Assembly (NCBI RefSeq): GCF_051903925.1 | Contig: NZ_CP173678.1 | Coordinates: 4,402,001-4,466,000, forward strand | Reading direction: 5' to 3' | Length of the DNA: 64,000 bases | Origin: G051903925 sp051903925 | Lineage (GTDB): Bacteria > Pseudomonadota > Alphaproteobacteria > Zavarziniales > Zavarziniaceae | Shown here: positions 25,038-33,828 of the stretch, in pieces | How positions within the stretch are numbered: the stretch's first letter is position 1 | Layout of the letters: each line of letters begins with the position of its first letter | The notes under the pieces: model-generated | Seen by the model: the letters and a program-made list of their open reading frames with translations, nothing else | The model's database searches: none | Told to the model about the DNA's origin: nothing | Translations under genes and position numbers: made by a program

Positions 25038-25799
25038 CTAAAGCGTGACGGCGTCAACCAGGAGCGCGCCGCGGCTGGCCATGAAGTACAGGCCCATGTG
25101 ATGCGTCAGGGCCTGCGGATGGGCAAGCGTTACCGGCAGGCCTGCCTGCTCTGCCACGCTCCGCGGCAGGTCATAGGTGGCGCATGCGCCTTCCAGCACG
25201 GCAATGTCCCTGAGGCTGGGCATCATGCCGTGGTTGCGCGCCGACAGCAGCGTCAGGACGAAATCCATGACGCAGATGTCGGTACAGATGCCGACGACCA
25301 GCACGCAGTCGAGGCTCTGCGCGTTGACCCAGTCGACGACGCCGTTGCGGCCATCGCGGATCGCCCCGACAAAGCCGTTGATGCAGTCCTTGGCGATCAG
25401 CGTCGTCTGCGCATCCTGCTCCAGCCATTGCAGTTCGGGGACCAGTTCCTCCTGCCCCGTGCCGATCTCGCAATGCGGCGGATAGGGCGGCTCGGGCACG
25501 CCGGGGGTGTGGCTGTCCTTGAACGCCAGGATGGGCCGGCCGCCGGTACTGAACGCCTGGGCCAGGCGCACCGTCTCCGTCACCATCCGGCTGACCTGGG
25601 CATTGGGTGCCGCCGGCGCCAGCGGGCCGCAGCCGACCGTGCAGAAGCCGTTGACCTCGTCCACGATGACCAGGCCCGCACGCCGCTGGCGCAGGTCCAG
25701 CGGCACCAGCGCGATTGGCGCCACCTGCGCCACCGCATGGGTCAGGCGCTCGATCTCGGTACCTTGCGCCATGCCGGGCCGTTCGATCACCGTACTCAT
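25038..25799 (-). CDS. Isochorismatase-family cysteine hydrolase, probable nicotinamidase
   Basis: A 253-residue hydrolase with the Asp-Lys-Cys triad of the isochorismatase/nicotinamidase fold: VIVDEVNGFCTVG, AKDCINGFVG and VVGICTDICVMD. The wording of these blocks, plus PEPPYPPHCEIGTGQEELVP and LLSARNHG, is strikingly like plant nicotinamidases (NIC1 type) as I remember them, more than E. coli PncA. Deamidation of nicotinamide to nicotinate in NAD salvage is therefore likely. The start has GGAGAGG upstream. It is divergent from the amine oxidase-CNB gene, 255 bases apart, and probably cotranscribed with the ArsC-like gene. Confidence 0.85.
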   Translation of the reverse strand: MSTVIERPGMAQGTEIERLTHAVAQVAPIALVPLDLRQRRAGLVIVDEVNGFCTVGCGPLAPAAPNAQVSRMVTETVRLAQAFSTGGRPILAFKDSHTPGVPEPPYPPHCEIGTGQEELVPELQWLEQDAQTTLIAKDCINGFVGAIRDGRNGVVDWVNAQSLDCVLVVGICTDICVMDFVLTLLSARNHGMMPSLRDIAVLEGACATYDLPRSVAEQAGLPVTLAHPQALTHHMGLYFMASRGALLVDAVTL

Positions 25800-25832
25800 C
25801 GTGCCTCTCCATCCAGACGGTCAGTAGCTAGT

Positions 25833-25843
25833 CTCAGACTGAG
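25833..25843. promoter_or_regulatory. Short palindrome in divergent promoter region
   Basis: CTCAGACTGAG is a perfect 5-1-5 inverted repeat 34 bases before the nicotinamidase-like start, followed by TATATGG. It is the only clear small palindrome in the 255-base divergent gap and could be an operator, but no known regulator motif matches. The rest of the gap shows nothing else I can name. Confidence 0.3.
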
Positions 25844-26054
25844 TATATGGTCGTTGTGCAGGGCGAGGGAATGGCCGACCGGTCCCGGGGTGCGACGGAT
25901 CGCCCAAAGGTTGACGGGGATCACGGTGCGACATTCCGCATTGCGGGCCCTCGTGCCTGATCGAACTATGGCATAAGCGGCGTGCGGCCGGGCGCCAGGT
26001 GCGGGCAGACCCACGGGAAACGGCGGGCGCGAACAGGAGCGAGGCGGACGGGCG

Positions 26055-27953
26055 ATGGAGGACAGGACCGAGGAACTGCCGACCCTGCCGGGCGACATGC
26101 GCCCGGGCGGGGCGTTCGGCCCACGCGTCGTGGTGATCGGCGCCGGCATAGCCGGGCTGTCCGCGGCGCGCGCGCTGGCCCGCCATGGCCTGCAGGTCAC
26201 CGTGCTCGAGGCCCGCGACCGCCTGGGCGGACGCATCTGGACGCGCGACGGCTTCGACCTGGGCGCCCACTGGATCCACGGGACCGAGGGCAACCCCGTC
26301 GCCCAGATCGCCAACGAACTGGGCGCGCCCATGATGTTCGTGGGCGGCGACAGCACCTATGTCGGGGGCTGGGACAGCCTATGCCTGATCGATCGCGGCC
26401 GCGTCCTGGACCCCGCCGCGAAGGCCGCGGCAATCGCCCGTGTCGACGAGCTGATGGACCAGCTGGAGGAGGCGCAGGCGACGCTGGACACGACCGGCCG
26501 CCTGGACATCACCGTGGCCGACGCCATAGAGACGCTGGTCGACCTCGACTCCGAAACGCCCGACGCCCGGCGGGCGCTGGCCTGGCACCTGGCCGTGCAC
26601 TTCCGCGACGGTGCCATGGCCGAGCCGCGCGAACTGTCCTTCCTGGCCCTGGACAAGGGGTACGAGGTCTATGGCCAGGGCGACAGCGTCCTGCCCGATG
26701 GCTTCCAGAGCCTGGTCGAGCTGCTGGCCGAGGGGCTGGACATCCGCCTGGGCGAGCCGGTGGAGACGATCCGACACGGCCAGCGGGACGAACCGGTCCA
26801 GGTGGTGACCGAGCGCGAGACCTTCGAGGCCGAGCGCGTCATCGTCACCGTCCCGCTGGGGGTGCTCAAGGCCAACGGCATCTGCTTCGATCCGCCGATC
26901 CCCGATGAACGACGCCAGGCCATCGACCGGCTCTATGTCGGTGCGCTGGAGACGCTGGTGATCCGGCTACAGGACCCGGTGCCCCAGGCCCGTCGCTATG
27001 CCTTTGGCCTGATGGACGGGGGGCGGGAGGATCTGCCCTCGATCGTGGTGAACCTGACCAAGACGCACGGCACGCCGGCGCTGATGTGCAAGGTGGGCGG
27101 CGACGCCGCCGTGCACCTGGCGGGCCTGAGCGAGGACGCCACGAAGCGGTATGCCGCGCGCGTGGTGTCCGAGCTGTTCGGTGACGAGGCGCCGGGGATC
27201 GCGGGCGTGGTCCGCACGGGCTGGCTGACCGATCCCTATGCCCGGGGCAGCGGCACGGTGATCGGCCCCGATGCCAGTGCCGAGCACGTCCACGCGCTGT
27301 CGGTCCCGCTGGACGGCCGGATCCATTTCGCGGGCGAGCATACCGAGCACCGCCATTGGGGCAGCGTCCATGGCGCCTATGAATCCGGCCTGCGGGAAGC
27401 CGCGCGCATCGCGGGCGACCTGTCGATCCTGCCCGCCGTGACGGGGGGCGAGCAGCGCCGCTGGCGCCGCATGGCCAACCGGGTGAACCGCCAGCTGACC
27501 TGCCGGACGCGCGAGCTGGACCGCGGCGCCCTGGTCGACCGGATGGACGTGCTGCGCGACAGCCACCTGTTCGGCACGCTGGGCGCCCGCGACCTGGAGG
27601 AAGTGGCCGCCCTGGTGCGCAATACCTATTACGAGCCGGGCGACGTGATCTGCCGCATCGGCGAGACCGCGACCAGCATGTTCGTCGTGGCCGACGGTCA
27701 TGTGCGCGTGGACTGGCCGACCGAGACGCAGCATTCCACCCTGCACGGTCGGGGCGAACTGTTCGGCGAATACGGCTTCTTCCGCGGGCGCAAGCGCAGC
27801 GCCACGGTGACGGCTGCGACGCCGGTCAGCCTGCTGGAGCTCGACTACTGGCGCTTCCACGCCTTCATCATGACCCACCCGGACGTCTACCAGGCGCTGA
27901 TGGGCGCCACGGTCGAACGCCTGCTCGCGGTGCAGCAGACGCTGAATACCTAA
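26055..27953 (+). CDS. FAD amine oxidase fused to a cyclic-nucleotide-binding domain
   Basis: A 632-residue two-domain protein. Residues about 22-460 are a flavin amine oxidase of the polyamine oxidase/LSD1 type: VVVIGAGIAGLSAARALARH, LEARDRLGGRIWT, DLGAHWIHGTEGN and C-terminal FAGEHTEHRHWGSVHGAYES, all FAD-contact motifs. After a basic linker (RRWRRMANRVNRQ), residues about 503-632 form a CRP/PKA-type cyclic-nucleotide-binding domain: LFGTLGARDLEEVA, YYEPGDVICRIGE, MFVVADG and the phosphate cassette FGEYGFFRGRKRSATV with the needed Glu and Arg. No DNA-binding helix-turn-helix follows. Oxidation of an amine could be tuned by a nucleotide. It is cytosolic and stands alone. Confidence 0.85.
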   Translation: MEDRTEELPTLPGDMRPGGAFGPRVVVIGAGIAGLSAARALARHGLQVTVLEARDRLGGRIWTRDGFDLGAHWIHGTEGNPVAQIANELGAPMMFVGGDSTYVGGWDSLCLIDRGRVLDPAAKAAAIARVDELMDQLEEAQATLDTTGRLDITVADAIETLVDLDSETPDARRALAWHLAVHFRDGAMAEPRELSFLALDKGYEVYGQGDSVLPDGFQSLVELLAEGLDIRLGEPVETIRHGQRDEPVQVVTERETFEAERVIVTVPLGVLKANGICFDPPIPDERRQAIDRLYVGALETLVIRLQDPVPQARRYAFGLMDGGREDLPSIVVNLTKTHGTPALMCKVGGDAAVHLAGLSEDATKRYAARVVSELFGDEAPGIAGVVRTGWLTDPYARGSGTVIGPDASAEHVHALSVPLDGRIHFAGEHTEHRHWGSVHGAYESGLREAARIAGDLSILPAVTGGEQRRWRRMANRVNRQLTCRTRELDRGALVDRMDVLRDSHLFGTLGARDLEEVAALVRNTYYEPGDVICRIGETATSMFVVADGHVRVDWPTETQHSTLHGRGELFGEYGFFRGRKRSATVTAATPVSLLELDYWRFHAFIMTHPDVYQALMGATVERLLAVQQTLNT

Positions 27954-28044
27954 CGGCGATACTGCTACTGCTCACCCCCGCTCCTGCGGGTTGAGCGTGG
28001 CACGCCTCGACCACAGGGCGCCTTCAGAGGACGCGTTCACCCCA

Positions 28045-28971
28045 TCATCCGAACCGGATGGCGAAGGTATCGTCCAGGAAGTTGGCGATGTGCTCGACCA
28101 GGCTGGTCCGGTCATTGCGGTAGTCGGCGTCCCAACCGCTTCCGGCCTCGGCCCGGCGGGGCGGCAGGGCCTGGAACAGCCCCGCCGATGCCCGGGCCGC
28201 CAGGGCGCGGCCGTCCAGCTGTGCCGCCTCGTCCGCCGCGGGCCAGGCCAGCAGGACGGGCCGACGCTCCAGCCGCGGCAGTGCCTCCGCCGGGCTGGCC
28301 AATGTGCCAAAGCCCCAGACCGCCTGCGCCGCCGCCCGCACCGGTGCGCGCAGAAGATCGGGGAGCGCCTGGTCCTGCAACAGCGCGTCCAGCGGCGCCA
28401 GGGGATCGCGCGGCGGGTCGATCGCCACCACGCTCTCGATTCGCGGATCGCGCGCGGCGGCATCCAGCACCGCAAGCCCGCCCAGGCCAAAGCCGACCGC
28501 GCCCACACGCACCCCGGCCGAACGTGCCTTGAGAAAGTCGACAGCCGCCAGCACGTCGTCCCCCTCGCCCGCCGCCAGGGCGCGCGCAGGGGGCGAGCCG
28601 CCCTGGCCCCGGACATCCAGCACCAGCACGGCGTAGTTGCGGCCGCTGAGGTCGTCGGCCAGCGCGGCCGTCGCCGCGGTCGCCTGGGCCCCGCCGCTGC
28701 CGGGCACGAGGATCAGCACGGCCCAGGGCTCCAGGGTCGGCGCCAGCCACGCATTCAGGGTGCCGCCATCGCGCCCCGGGATCGTCACGCTGGCGAACGG
28801 CATGGCCGCGCGCGCGCCCTCCAGGGCCTGGTCGCGCGCCTGGCGCAACAGCAGCACCGGCAGCGCAACGACCAGGGCGATGGCAAGGATCGCCACCAGG
28901 CCAAGGCCCCAGGCGGCACGGCGCGCCGCCCGCCCCTTGCGATTGCCCAAAGCCTCGCCTGTCCGCATCAT
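28045..28971 (-). CDS. Membrane-anchored alpha/beta hydrolase-fold protein lacking the nucleophile Ser
   Basis: A 308-residue protein. Residues about 20-43 are one transmembrane helix after a basic N terminus, so the fold faces the periplasm. The rest matches the alpha/beta hydrolase core: LILVPGSGGAQAT (oxyanion region), YAVLVLDVRGQGGS and the elbow GFGLGG at 160-165, where Ser is replaced by Gly162. A His remains in SLVEHIANFL. Loss of the nucleophile suggests a binding role or an altered chemistry. Its start lies only 26 bases from that of the divergent DUF2332 gene, so promoters must be very short or lie in coding sequence. Confidence 0.75.
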   Translation of the reverse strand: MMRTGEALGNRKGRAARRAAWGLGLVAILAIALVVALPVLLLRQARDQALEGARAAMPFASVTIPGRDGGTLNAWLAPTLEPWAVLILVPGSGGAQATAATAALADDLSGRNYAVLVLDVRGQGGSPPARALAAGEGDDVLAAVDFLKARSAGVRVGAVGFGLGGLAVLDAAARDPRIESVVAIDPPRDPLAPLDALLQDQALPDLLRAPVRAAAQAVWGFGTLASPAEALPRLERRPVLLAWPAADEAAQLDGRALAARASAGLFQALPPRRAEAGSGWDADYRNDRTSLVEHIANFLDDTFAIRFG

Positions 28972-28997
28972 GCTCCGTCCCTGGTTCCACCGGTGTC

Positions 28998-30071
28998 ATG
29001 CAAGCCGAACGTCCCGCCGACAAGGCGTCGATCGCCGCCTCTTTCGCCAGGCAGGCCGATATCAGCACGAAGCTGGGGTCCCGCTTCAATGCCGTCCTGT
29101 GCCGCACGATCCTGGAGGATCTGGACCAGGATGGCCCGTCCTGGGGGGTGCTCGGCCAATGGCGTGGCCGCCCGGTGGAGGAGATTCTGGCCCTGCGCCT
29201 GCTGGGCGGCCTGCATTTCCTGGTCCTTGCCGGCCGCGCCCCGGCGCTGGCGGCGTTCTATCCGTCCGCCGGTGGAACGCGCCCCCTGGTCGAGATGGCC
29301 CCCGTGCTGCGCGACACCTTGGCGGGCGAAACCCACTTCCTGCGCCGCATGCTCGAGCACGCGCCCCAGACGAACGAGGTTCAGCGCAGCGCGGTCGTGC
29401 TGGGCGGCCTTGCCCATGTCTTCCAGGCCCTGCGTCGGCCGCTGGCCCTGCGCGAGATCGGCGCCAGCGGCGGCCTGAACCTGCTGTTCGACCGCTACCA
29501 CTACGCCCTTGGAGGGCAAAGCTGGGGACCCGCGGACTCCGCCCTGCACCTGGGCGCCCGCTGGCACGGCCGCGCACCCGTCCTGCCGGCGACCATTCCC
29601 GTGGCCTCGCGCCGGGGGTGCGACCTGAACCCCCTGGCCCTGGACACGATCGAGGGGCGCCTGCGCCTGAAGTCCTATGTCTGGCCCGACCAGTCCGAGC
29701 GGCTGGCCCGGCTGGACGCCGCCCTGCGCATCGCCGCGGCGGAACCGCCCTCGGTCGTGCGGGCCGCAGCCGGCGACTGGCTGGCGGGCGAACTGGCCGA
29801 CCCCGTGCCGGGCAGCGCCACCGTCGTGCTGCACACCTATGTCTGGCCCTACATCCCCGAGGTGGAGCGCGCCCGCATCAGCGCCCTGATCGAGGCGGCG
29901 GGTGCGAAGGCCACGGCGGATCGTCCGCTGGCCTGGCTGCGCTTCGAGGAAGCGCATCAGGATCGGATGGCGATCCTGCTCGACCTGTGGCCGGGGCCGC
30001 GCGGCCTGGTCCTGGGCACCGGCCATCCGCACGGCCTGTGGGTCGACTGGGACTGGCGCCCCGCGGCCTGA
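28998..30071 (+). CDS. DUF2332 family protein
   Basis: A 357-residue cytosolic protein. It shows the DUF2332 course: a helical N-terminal part with ASFARQADIS and ALRLLGGLHFLVLAG, then EIGASGGLNLLFDRYHY, RGCDLNPL and, near the end, ATVVLHTYVWPYIP. EIGASGGLNL resembles the glycine-rich loop of Rossmann-like methyltransferases, so a SAM-dependent activity is sometimes suspected for the family, but none is established. It is followed 46 bases later by an SDR on the same strand. Function unknown. Confidence 0.8.
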   Translation: MQAERPADKASIAASFARQADISTKLGSRFNAVLCRTILEDLDQDGPSWGVLGQWRGRPVEEILALRLLGGLHFLVLAGRAPALAAFYPSAGGTRPLVEMAPVLRDTLAGETHFLRRMLEHAPQTNEVQRSAVVLGGLAHVFQALRRPLALREIGASGGLNLLFDRYHYALGGQSWGPADSALHLGARWHGRAPVLPATIPVASRRGCDLNPLALDTIEGRLRLKSYVWPDQSERLARLDAALRIAAAEPPSVVRAAAGDWLAGELADPVPGSATVVLHTYVWPYIPEVERARISALIEAAGAKATADRPLAWLRFEEAHQDRMAILLDLWPGPRGLVLGTGHPHGLWVDWDWRPAA

Positions 30072-30117
30072 GCCTGTAAGCCGCCATGCCAACAAGAAAA
30101 TCGCGGAGGAGACTGCA

Positions 30118-30888
30118 ATGACGGCCCACCCCTTCAGCCTCGACGGGCGCGTCGCCCTGGTCACCGGCGCGGGCCGCGGCCTGGGCTTCGAGATCGCCAA
30201 GGGCCTGGCCCAGGCGGGGGCCCATGTCCTTCTGAACGGCCTGCGGGTTGAACAGGTCAACGCCGCCGCCGCCGCGATCCGCAAGGCGGGCGGCACGGCG
30301 ACCGCCCTGCCCTTCGACGTCACGGACGAGGCGGCGGTGGAGGCTGCCTTCGCCCACATCTCGACCGACCCCGGCCGGCTGGACATCCTGGTCAACAATG
30401 TGGGCGTGCGCGACCGCCGGCCGCTGTTCGACTTCTCGCTGGACGACGTGCGCCGCCTGCTCAATGCCGACCTCGTCTCCCCCTTCAACCTAGCCAGGCT
30501 GGCGGCGCGGCAGATGATGCGCCAGGGGCACGGCGGGCGGATCATCAACATGACGTCGATCGCAGGCCCCATCTCGGGCGTCGGCGATGCCGTCTATACC
30601 TCGGCCAAGGCGGGACTGGCGGGCCTGACCCGGGCGCTGGCGGCGGAGCTGGGCCCGCATGGCATCAACGTGAACGCGGTCGCGCCTGGCGTGTTCGGGA
30701 CGGAGACCAACGCCGCCCTGGTCGCCGACGACGCGGTGAAGGCCATGCTCAAGACCCGAACCTCCCTCGGCCGCTCGGGCGAACCGCACGAGATCGCGGG
30801 CGCGGCGGTCTTCCTGGCCTCTCCCGCGGCATCCTATGTCGCGGGGCAGGTCCTGGTCGTGGACGGCGGCTATCTCGCCCATAGCTGA
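30118..30888 (+). CDS. SDR-family oxidoreductase (gluconate 5-dehydrogenase/FabG-like)
   Basis: A 256-residue classical SDR. It has TGAGRGLG (cofactor loop), NNVGV in place of NNAG, the catalytic Ser in INMTSIAG, and YTSAK with Tyr and Lys. The C-terminal VAGQVLVVDGGYLAHS is typical. The cofactor preference and substrate are not settled by sequence; the start MTAHPFSLDGRVALVTG is like gluconate or 3-oxoacyl reductases. GGAGGAGA lies six bases before ATG 30118. It lies between DUF2332 and the methylmalonyl-CoA epimerase on the same strand and may be cotranscribed with them. Confidence 0.88.
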   Translation: MTAHPFSLDGRVALVTGAGRGLGFEIAKGLAQAGAHVLLNGLRVEQVNAAAAAIRKAGGTATALPFDVTDEAAVEAAFAHISTDPGRLDILVNNVGVRDRRPLFDFSLDDVRRLLNADLVSPFNLARLAARQMMRQGHGGRIINMTSIAGPISGVGDAVYTSAKAGLAGLTRALAAELGPHGINVNAVAPGVFGTETNAALVADDAVKAMLKTRTSLGRSGEPHEIAGAAVFLASPAASYVAGQVLVVDGGYLAHS

Positions 30889-30947
30889 ACCGCGCAGCCA
30901 CTGCTATTCAGGCGCCAAGCCGTTCCCGCCAGAGGATGAACAGGACC

Positions 30948-31373
30948 ATGATCGGACGCCTCAACCATATCGGCATCGCCACCCCTTCGATCGAGGAGTC
31001 GGTGAAGCTCTATACCGAGGTGCTGGGCGCGAAGAGCGTCACGCCCAAGTTCTCGATGCCGGAACAGGGCGTGTGGGTCTGCTTCGTGAACCTGGAGAAC
31101 TCGCAGATCGAGCTGATCGAGCCCTATGGCGAGAATTCTCCCATCCACGGCTTCCTGGCCAAGAACCCCAAGGGGGGCCAGCACCATGTCTGTTTCGAGG
31201 TGGCCGACATCATCGCCGCCCGCGACGAGATGCGGGCCAAGGGTGCCACCATCCTGGGCACCGGCGAGCCGCGCATCGGCGCCCACGGCACGCCCATCAT
31301 CTTCGTCCACCCCAAGGACATGGGCGGCGTCCTGGTCGAACTGATGGAAAGCCCGAAGGACGCCCACCACTGA
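30948..31373 (+). CDS. mce: Methylmalonyl-CoA epimerase
   Basis: A 141-residue member of the vicinal-oxygen-chelate fold. Metal ligands are visible in LNHIGIATPS (His), QIELIEP (Glu), GGQHHVCFEV (His) and VLVELMES (Glu). It interconverts (S)- and (R)-methylmalonyl-CoA, a step between propionyl-CoA carboxylase and methylmalonyl-CoA mutase. The start at ATG 30948 gives the family-typical MIGRLNH; ATG 30936 is in frame and possible. The carboxyltransferase tail at the window's left edge might belong to the same pathway, but the genes are 30 kb apart. Confidence 0.9.
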   Translation: MIGRLNHIGIATPSIEESVKLYTEVLGAKSVTPKFSMPEQGVWVCFVNLENSQIELIEPYGENSPIHGFLAKNPKGGQHHVCFEVADIIAARDEMRAKGATILGTGEPRIGAHGTPIIFVHPKDMGGVLVELMESPKDAHH

Positions 31374-31460
31374 AACGACCGGGGCAGTGGGCGCTGTAAT
31401 GCACCCACTGCCCCACCCCTCGCCTCAGAACCCGATTGGAATCTGGGCGGCGGCAGCGTT

Positions 31461-31578
31461 GTGCGTCCTTCGAGACGGCCCTTCGGGCCTCCTCAGGATG
31501 ACGAACGTTGGGAAAGCCTAAGAAAACCCACGGTCGTCATGCTGAGGTGCGGAGCGAAGCGTAGCCTCGAAGCACGCA
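31461..31578. repeat. Intergenic palindromic repeat, family B copy 2 (diverged)
   Basis: GTGCGTCCTTCGAGACGGCC and CCTCCTCAGGATGAC on the left pair with GTCATGCTGAGGTGCGGAG and GCCTCGAAGCACGCAC on the right. The centre is longer and less related than in copy 1. It lies between the convergent epimerase and TonB-receptor stops. Confidence 0.7.
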
Positions 31579-31612
31579 CCCGGTCCCCGCAATCCATGTC
31601 CCAAACGGCCTC

Positions 31613-33823
31613 TCAGAACCTGTAGCCGACCTGGCCATAGACCATGCGCGGCTCGCCCGGGGCGACCTGGCCACCGAACCAGGTATAGGGCGTGAAGTAT
31701 TCCTCTCCCGTCAGGTTCTTCACGGCCAGGGATACCCGGACGTTCTCGACCTCGTAGCCGATCTTGGCGTCCACCGTGAAATAGGCCCCCGTCGACCAGG
31801 TGTTGGCGGAATCGACGAACTGGTCGGAGGCCGCATAGACGCCGCCACCCAGGCTCCAGCCGCTGAACTGGTTGTCGAAGGCATAGTTCACCCACAACCG
31901 GCCGGAATGCTCCGGCACCATGGGCAGCCGGTTGCCGGCCGGGGCCGCCGGCGTCGTGCTTTCGAACGTCGCATCGGTGTAGCCGTAGCTGGCCAGCACG
32001 CTCCAGTTGGCATCGGGCTGATAGACGACGTCCGCCTCGAACCCGCGGGAGCGCTGCTCGGACAGGGCACCCAGCCCGAAGGCGATCTGGTAGGGCACGT
32101 TCTCACGGTCGATCTGGAAGACCGAGACGGTGCCCGTCAGCGCATCGTCCAGGTTGAACTTGATGCCGGCGTCCAGGCTTTTCGACAGTTCCGGCTTGGG
32201 CCGGGCGAAAGTCTGGGAGAACGGGACCCACCGCATGCCTTCGCTGTAGCCCGCATAGAGCGACAGGCCCTGCACCACATCCACCACCGCGCCGACACGC
32301 GGCAGGAACCGGGTCTCGTCCGTGACAAAAGTGGCGGGTGGTGCCAGCGCCCGCTCCTCATAGGTGATGTCCAGCGTGCCGACCCGGCCGCCGACGAGCA
32401 GGTGGATCCGGTCATAGAGCGTGGACTGGACCTGGCCATAGACGCCATGGGTCTCGAAGCTCAGGTCGCCATCGAAGTAGGTCGCCCCCTCGCCCACGCC
32501 GGCAACGGGAAAGACGAACGCCGGGAAGGTGGGGTTCTGCAGGTCGACCAATGTCGGCGGGCAGCCCAGACCGAAGGCGAAGCACATGTTGCCCAGCGTA
32601 TCGGCCACCATCGAAACCTGTTCGCTGACATGGGCATAGTCGCCGCCGAAGAGGACGGTGTTGTCACTGGGCCCCCAGGCGAACCTGGCCTGGAGCGTGG
32701 GGTTGATGCTGAACTCCTCCTGCGCGTCGCGATGGATCAGGTTGGAGACATCGAAGGTGGATGGCGGCAGGATCGGCGTGCCGCCGGTGCCGGTCGCGTC
32801 CAGGAACGCCGCCTGCGACGGCTGCGCCATTTCGGACTCGCTCCAGCGGCCCTTGATGCTGGTCGACCAGACTTCGTTGAATTCGTGCTCGAAGGTGACC
32901 GTGGTCCCGTAGATCTCGGACGTACTGTCCGGAATCGCGGGATCACCGAAATAAAGCTCGCGCCGCACACGGTAGTCGCCCTGGATCGTGCCGACGACCG
33001 GCAGGCCGGAATAGGCCTGCTGTTCATGGCGCGAATAGAAGAACTGGACCGTCAGCGATGTGTCGTCGTTGTTGGTCAGCGTCAGCGTCGGGTTGAAGCT
33101 GAAGCGGTCCGACTCCAACACGTCGATGAAGCTGTCGGCCCGCGTGTACTGGCCAGTCATCCGGAACAGCACCGTGCCGTCGCTATTCAGCGGCTGGTTG
33201 ATGTCGAACTGCGGGCTCCAATAGCCATAGCTGCCGAAAGTGGCGCCAAAGTCATAGCTGGCGGTGGCGGTCGGCAGTTTCGAGATGAGGTTGACCACGC
33301 CACCCAGCGGCGCGCCGGCGCCGCCGCCATAGAGCACCGCGTTCGGACCCTTCAGCACCTCGATCCGTTCGAGATTGACCAGGCTGTCATGGTCGCCCGA
33401 CAGGAACAGGTTGCCGGCATAGCCGTCGATCCACTGGTCCGCCTTGAAGCCGCGGATCCGCAGTGGCGACTGGTCGACATTGCCGATGATGCGGCTGTCC
33501 ACCGCCTGGACGTTGCTGGCATTGCGCAGCGCCTCGTTGATCGACACCGCAGCCTGGTCTTCCAGCAACTGGCGGGGCAGGACGGTGATCGCCTGCGGGA
33601 TCTCCTCGATCGGCGTGTCCGTCCTGGTGGCGGACCCTGCGCTCAGGGCGCGATAGCCCTGGACCGGTCCGGCGGTCGTCTCCGTCACGCCATCGGCGCT
33701 GGCCTTGATCTCGATCTCGTCCAGCCGGATCGTCTCCTGGTCCTGGGCCAAGGCGGCCCCGGGCCACAGGACGCCAGCCGTCAGCGCTGCAGCCAGCACA
33801 CGCTTGGACGCGTTGGTCTTCAT
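31613..33823 (-). CDS. TonB-dependent siderophore-type receptor
   Basis: A 736-residue outer-membrane transporter. MKTNASKRVLAAALTAG...ALAQ is a signal peptide, then the plug domain (ITVLPRQLLEDQ, NEALRNASNVQAV, LRIRGFKADQWIDG, LERIEVLKGPNAVLYG, GGVVNLISK), and a 22-strand barrel ending VYGQVGYRF with terminal Phe. The layout is that of siderophore or metal-chelate receptors energised by TonB. The frame remains open to ATG 33841, which would overlap the DJ-1/PfpI gene by 13 bases; 33823 was preferred for the signal peptide. It is the last gene of a minus-strand cluster with DUF2946 and DJ-1 proteins. Ligand unknown; no Fur box was recognised. Confidence 0.88.
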   Translation of the reverse strand: MKTNASKRVLAAALTAGVLWPGAALAQDQETIRLDEIEIKASADGVTETTAGPVQGYRALSAGSATRTDTPIEEIPQAITVLPRQLLEDQAAVSINEALRNASNVQAVDSRIIGNVDQSPLRIRGFKADQWIDGYAGNLFLSGDHDSLVNLERIEVLKGPNAVLYGGGAGAPLGGVVNLISKLPTATASYDFGATFGSYGYWSPQFDINQPLNSDGTVLFRMTGQYTRADSFIDVLESDRFSFNPTLTLTNNDDTSLTVQFFYSRHEQQAYSGLPVVGTIQGDYRVRRELYFGDPAIPDSTSEIYGTTVTFEHEFNEVWSTSIKGRWSESEMAQPSQAAFLDATGTGGTPILPPSTFDVSNLIHRDAQEEFSINPTLQARFAWGPSDNTVLFGGDYAHVSEQVSMVADTLGNMCFAFGLGCPPTLVDLQNPTFPAFVFPVAGVGEGATYFDGDLSFETHGVYGQVQSTLYDRIHLLVGGRVGTLDITYEERALAPPATFVTDETRFLPRVGAVVDVVQGLSLYAGYSEGMRWVPFSQTFARPKPELSKSLDAGIKFNLDDALTGTVSVFQIDRENVPYQIAFGLGALSEQRSRGFEADVVYQPDANWSVLASYGYTDATFESTTPAAPAGNRLPMVPEHSGRLWVNYAFDNQFSGWSLGGGVYAASDQFVDSANTWSTGAYFTVDAKIGYEVENVRVSLAVKNLTGEEYFTPYTWFGGQVAPGEPRMVYGQVGYRF

Positions 33824-33828
33824 GTCGA

